From the IMG/VR virus record IMGVR_UViG_3300030102_002336, positions 373 through 23,629 of that record: a stretch of DNA of 23,257 nt. One strand, 5' to 3'. The translations under genes and the position numbers were made by a program. Under the pieces are notes generated by a model. The model saw only the letters and a list, made by a program, of their open reading frames with translations. It did not search any database and had not been told where the DNA came from. The stretch's first letter is position 1, and each line of letters opens with the position of its first letter. The DNA comes from a virus. Positions 1 to 7,205 of the stretch are shown here, one piece after another.

Positions 1-9
1 CGCAGAGTT

Positions 10-726
10 TTGACCGACATTCATTACAACGTTTTTTCTTTGCCAGCGGCCCTCATGGTCGAACATGATATGTCAGACAAAATGGTTGATGATCTGAACA
101 ATCACCTGGACAAATTAAGAGAAGATAAAAACAAAAAATCTGCTGGCGATAAATTGATTGGCCAGATACATCAAGGCGAACAATTAATAATTGACTTTAC
201 TAAACCAGAGATTCTTGAGTTTAGACAAGTGGTAGAAAATTTAGGCGTTAGCTACATTAGACATTTTGTTGAGTTTACCAAATCCCAAATACATCCTAAA
301 AAAATAGAAATGGATCAACTTTGGTCGGTCCACAGTTATGAGGGTGACTACAATCCAATTCACGATCACCTAACCAAATCACCCATGGGTATATCATTTA
401 CTTGTTGGACCAAGATACCCGATCAGATTAGCAAACCAGGAGAAGAAGAAAAATTACATTATGATTTATATAATAGCTCTGGTGCCATTGATGGTTTTAT
501 TAATTTTACTTATGGTTTAAACCAAACCTCAGATCCAGAACGTTTGCGGCCATCGCAATCCAGATACATCAAACCCGAGGTTGGCAAACTACTTATGTTT
601 CCGTCCTGGATGCAACATTGTGTCTATCCTTTTTTTGGTCCAGGAGAAAGACGTACCGTAGCTGGCAATCTTAATTGTTTTAACTTAACACCCGAAGAAA
701 TACAGGAGGCCCAAAGTGGAGTTTGA
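10..726 (+). CDS. 2OG-Fe(II) oxygenase, phage type (5' end uncertain)
   Basis: Likely a non-haem iron, 2-oxoglutarate-dependent dioxygenase of the group often seen in marine phages; its substrate is unknown. Visible motifs: an H-D-H cluster (H118, H120) after a W...Y.GDYNP stretch, then FPSWMQH (H203 as the probable distal iron ligand) and GERR (R214/R215, 2-oxoglutarate carboxylate), closing with a GNLN strand. This order fits the double-stranded beta-helix fold. The iron motif reads H-x-H rather than the textbook H-x-D, as I recall for this subgroup. The TTG at position 10 is the first start codon in frame, but the frame is open to the window edge and no clear Shine-Dalgarno (SD) is seen, so the true start may lie upstream. 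The 3' end overlaps the nuclease gene and carries its ribosome binding site, which implies co-translation. Confidence 0.7.
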   Translation: MTDIHYNVFSLPAALMVEHDMSDKMVDDLNNHLDKLREDKNKKSAGDKLIGQIHQGEQLIIDFTKPEILEFRQVVENLGVSYIRHFVEFTKSQIHPKKIEMDQLWSVHSYEGDYNPIHDHLTKSPMGISFTCWTKIPDQISKPGEEEKLHYDLYNSSGAIDGFINFTYGLNQTSDPERLRPSQSRYIKPEVGKLLMFPSWMQHCVYPFFGPGERRTVAGNLNCFNLTPEEIQEAQSGV

Positions 727-1489
727 AATAGGAATATATGACGATTTAACTTATGAAGAATATGCAAGCATCCCAGCTTATAGATCTCACGATCTTACCG
801 CGGCCATAAAATGTCCGTACACCTGGAAAAATGCAAAGCCACTTGAGCAGTCGCCAGCTTTGCTGGAAGGTCGGGTCCAACACACCGTATTCCTGGAGCA
901 TCATAAATTCAATGATGAGTTTGTGATTCAACCACCCATGGACCGCAGAACAAAAGTCGGCAAAGAAATGTATGAGGACTTTATCGCAACCGTTGGTAAC
1001 AAAACTGTTATTACCCAGGATCTTTATGACCTTTGCATGGAGCGCAGAAAAATAGTCGAAGATTATGTTCCAAAAGAAACCGACAAAGTAGAAAGCTCTT
1101 TAGTTTTTATGTGGCACGATCAACCTTTTAAATGTCGAATGGATTGGTACGACGGCCATGATGTTTGGGATCTCAAAACATGCCGGGACGCATCACCCAG
1201 AGGATTCAAACAAGCAATTAATAATTTTAAGTACCACATGCAGGCCGCTTTGTATTTAGATGCTTGCAAGGTTTTAGATTTGCCAGCAGATAAGTTTAAC
1301 TTCTTGGCCCAGGCTAAAACAGATCCATACCCTTATGCGGTTTACTCCATGTCATCCGAGGCCATTGCTTATGCAAGAGCCAAGAACGAACAGGCCCTTG
1401 CCATGATATTAGAGTGTGAGAAGTCTGGCGACTTTAAACCTTTTAACTTAGAAGGCCCGCAGGTTGTGGAACTTGGAGATCTATATTAA
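716..1489 (+). CDS. RecE/exonuclease VIII-like PDDEXK nuclease
   Basis: Predicted 5'-3' dsDNA exonuclease of the PDDEXK superfamily (RecE/Exo VIII type), which would make 3' overhangs for annealing or recombination, or degrade DNA during phage replication. Key residues are in the expected order: G52..H56 (GRVQH), D143 (MDW), D152-x-K154 (WDLK), then Q176-x3-Y180 (QAALY). At 257 residues it matches the nuclease core alone; the long N-terminal part of E. coli RecE is absent. The start is GTG: an AGGAGG at 704-709 lies six bases before it, and the gene overlaps the end of the upstream oxygenase. A single-strand annealing partner is not in the window and may lie to the left. The gene ends directly before a strong hairpin terminator. 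Confidence 0.8.
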   Translation: MEFEIGIYDDLTYEEYASIPAYRSHDLTAAIKCPYTWKNAKPLEQSPALLEGRVQHTVFLEHHKFNDEFVIQPPMDRRTKVGKEMYEDFIATVGNKTVITQDLYDLCMERRKIVEDYVPKETDKVESSLVFMWHDQPFKCRMDWYDGHDVWDLKTCRDASPRGFKQAINNFKYHMQAALYLDACKVLDLPADKFNFLAQAKTDPYPYAVYSMSSEAIAYARAKNEQALAMILECEKSGDFKPFNLEGPQVVELGDLY

Positions 1490-1490
1490 A

Positions 1491-1517
1491 AAAAACCCTC
1501 CATTGCGGAGGGTTTTT
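1491..1517. terminator. bidirectional rho-independent terminator
   Basis: An 11-bp perfect stem (A5CCCTCC pairing with GGAGGGT5) around the loop ATTGC. It gives a run of U on both strands. It sits between the convergent ends of the nuclease gene (stop at 1489) and the leftward CxxC-protein gene (stop at 1530), so it can end transcription from both sides. Confidence 0.9.
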
Positions 1518-1529
1518 CGGCCCTGGTTA

Positions 1530-1856
1530 TTAGTTAAGAGTAGACTCTTTTGGGACCTTTCTAAAATACTGCATCCCAGAAGTTTTAGCATTTAGCTTTT
1601 CACCATTGTGAATAACCGTAATGCCCTCTCTCTGTGCTTCTAACATACAATCAGCACAAATGACCAGTTCACCTTTCTCGTCGTGGCCTTCGATTGTGTG
1701 TTCACATAACCAGGTATCGATAGGTATGCTACGATGGGTTTTATATCCACTCACCTGTTGCTTACCTAGCTGTTGACAGCAATCGCAGTAATCTAAAATC
1801 CTCTCCAGAGTCTTAAAGGTTACTTTTGCCATCTCACCTTTCGTTGGTTTTTCCAT
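1530..1856 (-). CDS. small protein with paired CxxC motifs
   Basis: A 108-residue protein not assigned to a known family. Cysteines C24, C26, C27, then C51 and H53, then C67 and C70 form a CxxC...CxxC arrangement (CDCC and CADC) typical of zinc-ribbon or treble-clef folds, so it probably binds zinc. The first Met has a good ribosome site (GGAGA seven bases upstream); a second in-frame ATG at codon 9 has a weaker one. It is the first gene after a near-consensus promoter at 1916-1944 and ends 13 bases before the shared terminator, so it seems to be a single-gene transcript. A role in host takeover or regulation is a guess. Confidence 0.65.
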   Translation of the reverse strand: MEKPTKGEMAKVTFKTLERILDYCDCCQQLGKQQVSGYKTHRSIPIDTWLCEHTIEGHDEKGELVICADCMLEAQREGITVIHNGEKLNAKTSGMQYFRKVPKESTLN

Positions 1857-1915
1857 AAATTTTCTCCATAGAATTGGGCGATTTTATACCCACTATAAAA
1901 CCTCGACCCAAACCC

Positions 1916-1944
1916 ATTATAACATAATGTATACATTTATGCAA
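1916..1944 (-). promoter_or_regulatory. sigma-70-type promoter with palindrome in spacer
   Basis: On the minus strand: TTGCAT (1944-1939), 17-base spacer, perfect TATAAT (1921-1916). The spacer holds the 12-bp palindrome AATGTATACATT (1926-1937). A second TGTATA box lies at 1948-1953, roughly 20 bp from the first. It would drive the CxxC-protein gene with a leader of about 50 bases. The boxes match the arms of the inverted repeat at 2714-2743, so both sites may be bound by the same regulator. Confidence 0.7.
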
Positions 1945-1964
1945 ATTTGTATATTTATGAAATT

Positions 1965-2678
1965 TTAGAAAAGGTCTTGATACAGGTTTAAAATGCGGTC
2001 TTTGTTGCATAACCAAAAGACTAATAAATATCTGTCACCAGATCCCACCGGCAAGCCTTTATGTAAATGCGTAAAGCTAGGAAATATTAAAGCGTGTCCG
2101 GTTGGCAAAGGTTTGATGGCCCCATGATTATGGAACTCAGTTCCGCCGCCCTCATAGTCTCCGGTGTTTAAAGGAACCACCACACTAATATCTGCGCTTT
2201 CGTCGTGGTGCCAGGCTCCCTGCTTTTTATCTTTTAAGTTGTAGTTAGCAATCTGTATACTTGCTGGATCTCCACAGCTCCTTTGCCAGATTGCCATAAA
2301 GATAGGATTCAATACTGTTTGAGTTACGAACCACATGTTTCGGTAAAGCTCGGGACAATGTTCTTTTAAAACAATTTCTGGTATCTGTCGCAACTTATCT
2401 TCATCGGAGTTTCCCTCAAAACCTATTTCTTTTTTCATGCTGTCAATCTCTTTAATTAATAGCTTACAAAATTGTCTGCGAAACAATGGGATCTTATAAA
2501 CTTCTGGATATATTTTTTTGGCCATAGCATGAACTGGTGTCTTTGCCATTTTTTTTGTTCCACCATCGGCATGGTACTTGGCCACTATAGGTATTGTTTG
2601 TTGAACCGCATCATAAGTCGCTTGGTTTATCATCCAGTGAGATTGCATGCTAAGTAGGTAGTTTTTAAGCTGATACAT
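1965..2678 (-). CDS. prolyl 4-hydroxylase-like 2OG-Fe(II) oxygenase
   Basis: A 237-residue dioxygenase with an intact active-site set: H157-x-D159 in HHDES, H206 in the H-K-G-L-P-V segment, and R216 in GDRY. The segment GGGTEFHNHG, then PTGHALIFPS, is characteristic of the P4H-like double-stranded beta-helix, in which Fe(II) is held by H/D/H and 2-oxoglutarate by the Arg. Substrate unknown; phage members are thought to modify proteins or nucleic acid bases. It appears distinct from the oxygenase at the left edge, with a different motif layout. No SD sequence precedes the ATG. It is divergent from the ribbon-helix-helix gene and may be transcribed from the symmetric promoter/operator at 2714-2743. 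Confidence 0.8.
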   Translation of the reverse strand: MYQLKNYLLSMQSHWMINQATYDAVQQTIPIVAKYHADGGTKKMAKTPVHAMAKKIYPEVYKIPLFRRQFCKLLIKEIDSMKKEIGFEGNSDEDKLRQIPEIVLKEHCPELYRNMWFVTQTVLNPIFMAIWQRSCGDPASIQIANYNLKDKKQGAWHHDESADISVVVPLNTGDYEGGGTEFHNHGAIKPLPTGHALIFPSFTHLHKGLPVGSGDRYLLVFWLCNKDRILNLYQDLF

Positions 2679-2713
2679 TGTAAATTATTTTATCATACAT
2701 TTTTTAATATTTA

Positions 2714-2743
2714 ATTGTATATTTGTGCAAAAGCGTATACAAT
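2714..2743. promoter_or_regulatory. symmetric operator / candidate bidirectional promoter
   Basis: A perfect inverted repeat, ATTGTATA (2714-2721) and TATACAAT (2736-2743), with a 14-base gap. Because of the symmetry each strand reads TTGTAT, 17 bases, TACAAT, a fair -35/-10 pair in both directions; the -35 of one overlaps the -10 of the other. Rightward it serves the ribbon-helix-helix gene, leftward the oxygenase. The layout suits autoregulation by the adjacent DNA-binding protein. The -35 match is modest (3 of 6), so promoter activity is inferred; the repeat itself is directly visible. Confidence 0.6.
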
Positions 2744-2749
2744 CCCCCC

Positions 2750-2947
2750 ATGGAACAAGATATTAAAAACAATAAAACCAGGAAAAGTTTAGCAGTTGAT
2801 GTGTCAACATACGATCTTTTGCAAGCAATTTGCGATATGGAAAGAAGATCTAAAATTGACCAGCTCAAAGTTCTGATCGAAAACGAGTATGTAAGGTTGA
2901 AAAAACATGAGGCTCTTTTTGAAGAAGAACACAGAGACGTTGTTTAA
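2750..2947 (+). CDS. ribbon-helix-helix (CopG/Arc-type) regulator
   Basis: A 65-residue protein whose core fits a ribbon-helix-helix DNA-binding domain. There is a short strand (KSLAVDV, about residues 11-17), helix 1 (STYDLLQAICDMERR) and helix 2 (SKIDQLKVLIENEYVRL), preceded by a basic N-terminal arm (KNNKTRK). Such proteins bind as dimers and insert the paired strands into the major groove of inverted repeats. ATG 2750 is preferred over a TTG at 2723 in the same frame because that codon lies inside the operator/promoter. Only CCCCCC separates the predicted -10 from the ATG, so the transcript would be leaderless and has no SD. Likely a repressor of itself and of the divergent oxygenase gene. 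Confidence 0.7.
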   Translation: MEQDIKNNKTRKSLAVDVSTYDLLQAICDMERRSKIDQLKVLIENEYVRLKKHEALFEEEHRDVV

Positions 2948-2953
2948 ACTCTA

Positions 2954-3187
2954 ATGTTTAAAAACATTATGGCTAAAAAAAACACGCCACAGTCTTATAA
3001 ACCAGTGCTTGAGGCCCCGGAAGTTATAGAGCTGTTTAGTCGATTGACGCTACATCAACAAACAGCGTTACTGAGGTTAATATCTCGTAACTTAGAAATT
3101 AAATTAAACGGGCAATCTCACATGGGTTATGAGTTAGACTATGAAGTAGTTGGTGCCATGATCCAGGCAACAGAGTCACAAGATTAG
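2954..3187 (+). CDS. hypothetical small protein
   Basis: A 77-residue protein of no recognised family. The middle (EAPEVIELFSRLTLHQQTALLRLISRN) looks helical, and no signal peptide or membrane segment is seen. It follows the regulator gene by six bases and ends at a terminator, so the two probably form a bicistronic unit. There is no SD at ATG 2954. That ATG lies in the first arm of an inverted repeat (AATGTTT, two bases, AAACATT, 2953-2968), and a second in-frame ATG at 2969 follows the repeat directly and could be the real start (MAKKNTPQ...). Confidence 0.6.
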   Translation: MFKNIMAKKNTPQSYKPVLEAPEVIELFSRLTLHQQTALLRLISRNLEIKLNGQSHMGYELDYEVVGAMIQATESQD

Positions 3188-3238
3188 TCGCGATTAGGCT
3201 TTTTCTCATAAATTTTTCAGCCTAGACTCCAAAACTTT

Positions 3239-3269
3239 AGAGCGTAGTTTGCGACAAAACGCTCTTTTT
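3239..3269 (+). terminator. rho-independent terminator
   Basis: AGAGCGT (3239-3245) pairs with ACGCTCT (3259-3265), with a possible inner TTTG/CAAA extension, followed by a run of five T. It ends the rightward regulator unit. Its tail overlaps the stop codon of the leftward 839-residue virion gene. A second looser pair (TAGGCT near 3195-3200 with AGCCTA near 3219-3224) could help terminate leftward transcription, but lacks a good U tract. Confidence 0.7.
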
Positions 3270-5787
3270 ATCCTAGGCTGGCAATACCACTTTCTCTCAT
3301 TGCGATCTCTCGATCTAATTCATCGGGTAGTATTGTGGGTGATAATGTCTGCTGGAGTGTTAAGTCCGGACTAGGTTGGTCAAACAAAGGTTGATCTATG
3401 TTTGGCATTTGAAACTGGTTCAACGAGCTTTGTAAGTTTTCTATTGGTTGCTCTACTTGTAGCGGCCCAAAACTTGGATCTTCTTGCTCGATATTTATAA
3501 TCTCGTTTAATCTTGCTTGATTTTGGTTAAATATTTCATCTAAAGCCTCTGCGCCACCTCTGGCCAAAGTTTGCGTATAGTAATATATTTTAGGGTTGAG
3601 AGTATCAAAGTATTGCCTCAACTCTACCGCTCTATCTGGATTTATCAAGGCCTCAATCAATTCATCCTCGTAAGCCTCCTTTTGTTTTCTAATAATATTT
3701 TCACCAAAGTCGTCAAATCCTTTAGCAATAAATCTTGAGGGCAGGTTAAACAAGCCTTTTAAAATACCAGCCGCTTTTACACTTCTGCTCATCCCTTCTT
3801 GTTCCAATAACCTGGACATAGCCTGTAAAGATTGAGTAGGTGATTGAGATTGCGTTGCAATATAACCAACCGACTGCATGATTTCTGCCATATCAATAAA
3901 GTTTGCTAACTCTTCTGGTTCTAAAACCGATTCTAATATTTTAGCCTTTTTACCTCTAGCTACTCGCTTGGCCCTTTCTTGCATAGCTGGCTCTAAAACA
4001 TCATCTGCTAAAGGTATCGGATTGCCTAAAGGATCTGTTGCATAAGGAAAAGCTCTGTCTACTTGCCTAATACCTAGCCTAGATAAAAACCTATTGGGTC
4101 CACCTAATGGATTTACAGTACCAACAACTGCATCGTCAAACTGTGTCATTAACCAGGTACCTTTTAAATTTTGCCAAGCCTGTGCACCAGATTGTGTTAC
4201 GCCGTCTGCATCTACGAACTCTGCTTGCATAATCCTTCTTAAATCTTTAATTTCTTTTGGTGAAATAGTCCCATTAAAAAGCCTTTGTGTTAGACGACCA
4301 GCTTGAGCTCCACCTTTTTCGACGGCCTCTGCTAATTGCCTTACGACACTTCTCTCTAATTGTTGTAGATAACCCTTAGTAGGATCGTAAACTGCGGAGG
4401 CTTTTCGGTAAATATCGTTACCATTTTTTAATCTTTTTGAAATTTCATTACGCATCAAAGTTACTTCTCTTTTGATAAACTTTTGACCGTCTTTTGTGAG
4501 GCCCTCTAAAAGAGGTGTAAAGTCTTGCGTCAATGATGTATGTAAACTTTCAGTGGTATTTTTTAAAGCACCGGTATTTTGATCTATTAAAGACTCTCTT
4601 ACAGTCTCTAAGGCCTTTCTAAGTGGGCCCTTAACATTTTGATCTGCCAGTTTATCATCTATGTTTTTTGCAATATCTGATACATCAAAGTTTATGTCTA
4701 ATTCAAAAGCATCATCGTATATTTTGCTTGCTCTAGTCTTACGCCTCTCTAAACTTTCTTTTAAAAAAGCATTAGCCGCCTCAGCAACATCCATAGATGC
4801 GTCAAGAGATTCTTTACCAGATAATTTATCTTTTACTCCAGATTTTACATATTTACCACTGAACAATTCATTAAAAAAACCTTCTGCGGTTTCTTCTACT
4901 TGTGCGTTTCTGGTGTGATAAAAGTCCCACAACTTATCGGCTCTAGGTTGCATTTGTAAATATTTTTGTATTGCAGATGCGTTAGTGACCGTGCCCTCTG
5001 CCTCTGCTCTTGTAAGTGTGATTCCATATTTATCTTGTGCATAAGCTATTTTTTCATCAGCTGTTTTACCACCAGACTCTACTATGTCTTGTAAAGCAGT
5101 TCTTCCCTCTGCGCCAGGAAATTTTTTAATAATGTTTTCAGCAAAAACACCGAAACTTTTAGCTGGTGCACCTAATGGTATAGCTCCAAAACCAGAACTG
5201 ATAGCCAAATCTTTAGTAGCTTTTTCCACATTTAAAGGCGGTCCGTTAAATAATTCAGAGGTTCCGGCTCTCGCCGCATAAGATAAAGTTCCACCAAGAG
5301 CTGTTCCACTACCACCTCCGGTTACAGCTCCAGGAATACCACCTGTTATTCCACCACCTATTAATCCAAGCGTTCCAAAACCTACCTCAGATGCAAACTG
5401 CAAAGTAGGACCGACCTTATCAAATATATCTGCTACGTCGGCACCAAAAAGTCCTTCGCTAAACTCTTTTTTTATCTTGCCGTCTTTTGGATCTACATAA
5501 GCTATGTCCTCATCTTGATCTATAAAATATAGATCCATCGGATCTTCACCTTGTTCTAATAATTCTGGGAATCTTTTTTCTGCAAGCCATCGGGTTTTAT
5601 ATGCCTCATCGTTTGTAAGTCCAGATAATAACGCGTCACCAACTCCGCTTTTTGCTTGCTCATCGGTAATTTCATCTTTTATTTTTTGCTCGCTTATATA
5701 TGTTTGTATTTTTATACGAGCTCCCTCTTCTGAATTTGCTTGAGCTCTGTACTTTTGGCCGTCTATGGTGATCTCATAAGTTTCCAT
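3268..5787 (-). CDS. large internal virion / ejection-type protein
   Basis: An 839-residue protein, last gene of the leftward late operon. It starts with a short beta-type module (ETYEITIDGQKYRAQANSEEGA, residues 2-23) of a kind seen at the N-terminus of marine phage virion proteins. A glycine-rich hydrophobic stretch follows at about 136-168 (repeated G-G and GxxxG), consistent with a membrane-inserting zipper. Residues about 250-560 are long helical, charged segments. The C-terminus is Gln/Pro-rich and ends with a DREIAMRESGIASL-type tail. No lysozyme or transglycosylase catalytic motif could be recognised. Size, position after the other tail-region genes and composition suggest a protein ejected with DNA, analogous to P22 gp16/gp20 or the T7 core proteins; this is inference. 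Confidence 0.65.
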   Translation of the reverse strand: METYEITIDGQKYRAQANSEEGARIKIQTYISEQKIKDEITDEQAKSGVGDALLSGLTNDEAYKTRWLAEKRFPELLEQGEDPMDLYFIDQDEDIAYVDPKDGKIKKEFSEGLFGADVADIFDKVGPTLQFASEVGFGTLGLIGGGITGGIPGAVTGGGSGTALGGTLSYAARAGTSELFNGPPLNVEKATKDLAISSGFGAIPLGAPAKSFGVFAENIIKKFPGAEGRTALQDIVESGGKTADEKIAYAQDKYGITLTRAEAEGTVTNASAIQKYLQMQPRADKLWDFYHTRNAQVEETAEGFFNELFSGKYVKSGVKDKLSGKESLDASMDVAEAANAFLKESLERRKTRASKIYDDAFELDINFDVSDIAKNIDDKLADQNVKGPLRKALETVRESLIDQNTGALKNTTESLHTSLTQDFTPLLEGLTKDGQKFIKREVTLMRNEISKRLKNGNDIYRKASAVYDPTKGYLQQLERSVVRQLAEAVEKGGAQAGRLTQRLFNGTISPKEIKDLRRIMQAEFVDADGVTQSGAQAWQNLKGTWLMTQFDDAVVGTVNPLGGPNRFLSRLGIRQVDRAFPYATDPLGNPIPLADDVLEPAMQERAKRVARGKKAKILESVLEPEELANFIDMAEIMQSVGYIATQSQSPTQSLQAMSRLLEQEGMSRSVKAAGILKGLFNLPSRFIAKGFDDFGENIIRKQKEAYEDELIEALINPDRAVELRQYFDTLNPKIYYYTQTLARGGAEALDEIFNQNQARLNEIINIEQEDPSFGPLQVEQPIENLQSSLNQFQMPNIDQPLFDQPSPDLTLQQTLSPTILPDELDREIAMRESGIASLG

Positions 5788-5789
5788 AT

Positions 5790-7205
5790 TTAGTTCACCA
5801 CTATGACATCATCACCGGCTAGTTTTTTATTATAGTCATCTACATAACCATTATAATAAGTAGTAAAGTCATTTATATTTTGGAACATTTCTGCTGTAAG
5901 CGCTTTTGCCTCTGCCTCTGAAACTCCTTGGTTAATTAAATCTCTGTAATACATTCTTTTTGCGGCGGCGTTAATAGCGCTTTGACTATTAGGATCAGTA
6001 ACCTGTGGCAAGTCCTCTCGTTTTAAATTTAACTCTGCTAACACTTCCTCTGTAAATATCATAGACTCTGGGTTATCGTCCCTGGCCCAATTCTGCCGCC
6101 ACTCGTTCATACCAGCGGTTAGTTGCGAACCATCGATTTTTCCGTCCTTCCATTGTGAGTAAAGACGAGAGTATTCTTTTCTTTCAGCCGAGGCTTTTGC
6201 TCTTGCTATCTCATTTGCTCTTTTGCCTGTGACTAAAATAAATTGGTTAGCGTCTTTTTCATTGGCCAGTCCAGCAACCGATGCTTGGAAAATAGCTAAT
6301 TCTTTGTTTGAAATAGCACCTTTATATGGCCCTACGATACCAAGCACAAAACCAATCTGTGTATTTTTCAAGGCCTGCCTGGCTGAAACCTCAGTTTGAT
6401 CTGCAAAATATTCACCAACAATAGGTATATCCACTATAAACTCTTTTACCTCACCTACTAAATTCGCACCCTTACCAAAACCAGTTTCGGGAATTTGGTC
6501 TTGTAAATAACTAAATTTTGCTAGGTTTTGATCGTTGTCGATAGAAACGTTTGCTTTTTCCTCTGTCTTTTTTACTTCGCCGTGTGCATCGAGGACAAAT
6601 TGATTTTCTACTTTTTGCGGTCCTTGTTCACCACCTATGTTGTAAATGTTACCTGTTTTTTCTTCTACTTTTGTATAGCCCTCACCTAACAAACGATCAA
6701 TTTCTGGTTTATCTTTTTCATACGCTGTTTCAGTAGCGATAACAGTCTTGCCGTCCTTGCCATATTTATTGTACTGAATAACCTTACCTAACTTAGTAGG
6801 ATCTTTAATAAGCCTTTGGGTTATAAGAGAGTTGTATAATTTATCGCCCTCTCTTACATCATCTATGGCCATTGATGCGGCCTGCATTTTAATTTTTTCC
6901 AGGCGATCTATTTGAGCTTGTTGTCTAGCGCTTTCATATTCAGAAAAACTGTTAAAACCCATGGCAAAACCCATACCAATACTTGGAGCTTGTCCAGTTG
7001 CGGCTTGTGCTGTTAATCCTTTTGAAAGGTTTGTTGCTAGATCAAATATACTTGGACCTCTTTGTTGTTGACCAAGCGGTTCCAACATATCAACGTATGT
7101 TTGATAGGATTTTTTGAAGTCTGGCGTAAACCGGTCTTTATTGGCCTCTAAAAAAGCAATCTCTTTTTCAAGATCCGAAAGTCCAGCACTTAATTCATCT
7201 TGCAT
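5790..7205 (-). CDS. internal virion-type protein, unknown function
   Basis: A 471-residue, mostly helical and charged protein. The N-terminus (about 1-120) has heptad-like charged helices (LEKEIAFLEANKDRF..., ARQQAQIDRLEKIKMQAA) around a Gly/Ala segment (APSIGMGFAMGFNSF, about residues 74-88). The middle and C-terminus contain AEAKALTAEMF-type helices. No enzymatic motif seen. The start ATG overlaps the stop of the preceding gene by one base (TAATG), with an AGAGGG upstream; the end is two bases from the next gene. Position and composition suggest a structural or ejection protein of the same complex as its neighbours. Confidence 0.6.
   Translation of the reverse strand: MQDELSAGLSDLEKEIAFLEANKDRFTPDFKKSYQTYVDMLEPLGQQQRGPSIFDLATNLSKGLTAQAATGQAPSIGMGFAMGFNSFSEYESARQQAQIDRLEKIKMQAASMAIDDVREGDKLYNSLITQRLIKDPTKLGKVIQYNKYGKDGKTVIATETAYEKDKPEIDRLLGEGYTKVEEKTGNIYNIGGEQGPQKVENQFVLDAHGEVKKTEEKANVSIDNDQNLAKFSYLQDQIPETGFGKGANLVGEVKEFIVDIPIVGEYFADQTEVSARQALKNTQIGFVLGIVGPYKGAISNKELAIFQASVAGLANEKDANQFILVTGKRANEIARAKASAERKEYSRLYSQWKDGKIDGSQLTAGMNEWRQNWARDDNPESMIFTEEVLAELNLKREDLPQVTDPNSQSAINAAAKRMYYRDLINQGVSEAEAKALTAEMFQNINDFTTYYNGYVDDYNKKLAGDDVIVVN

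Noticed and set aside
1834-2016. Minus-strand frame of 60 codons between the oxygenase and CxxC genes
   Set aside because: It covers a promoter and the end of the oxygenase gene; the translation shows no protein-like pattern and no ribosome site.
3268-5787. Lysozyme or transglycosylase domain in the large virion protein
   Set aside because: No recognisable catalytic Glu context (such as an E-S or G-L-M-Q pattern of lytic transglycosylases) could be found by eye, so no enzymatic function is claimed.
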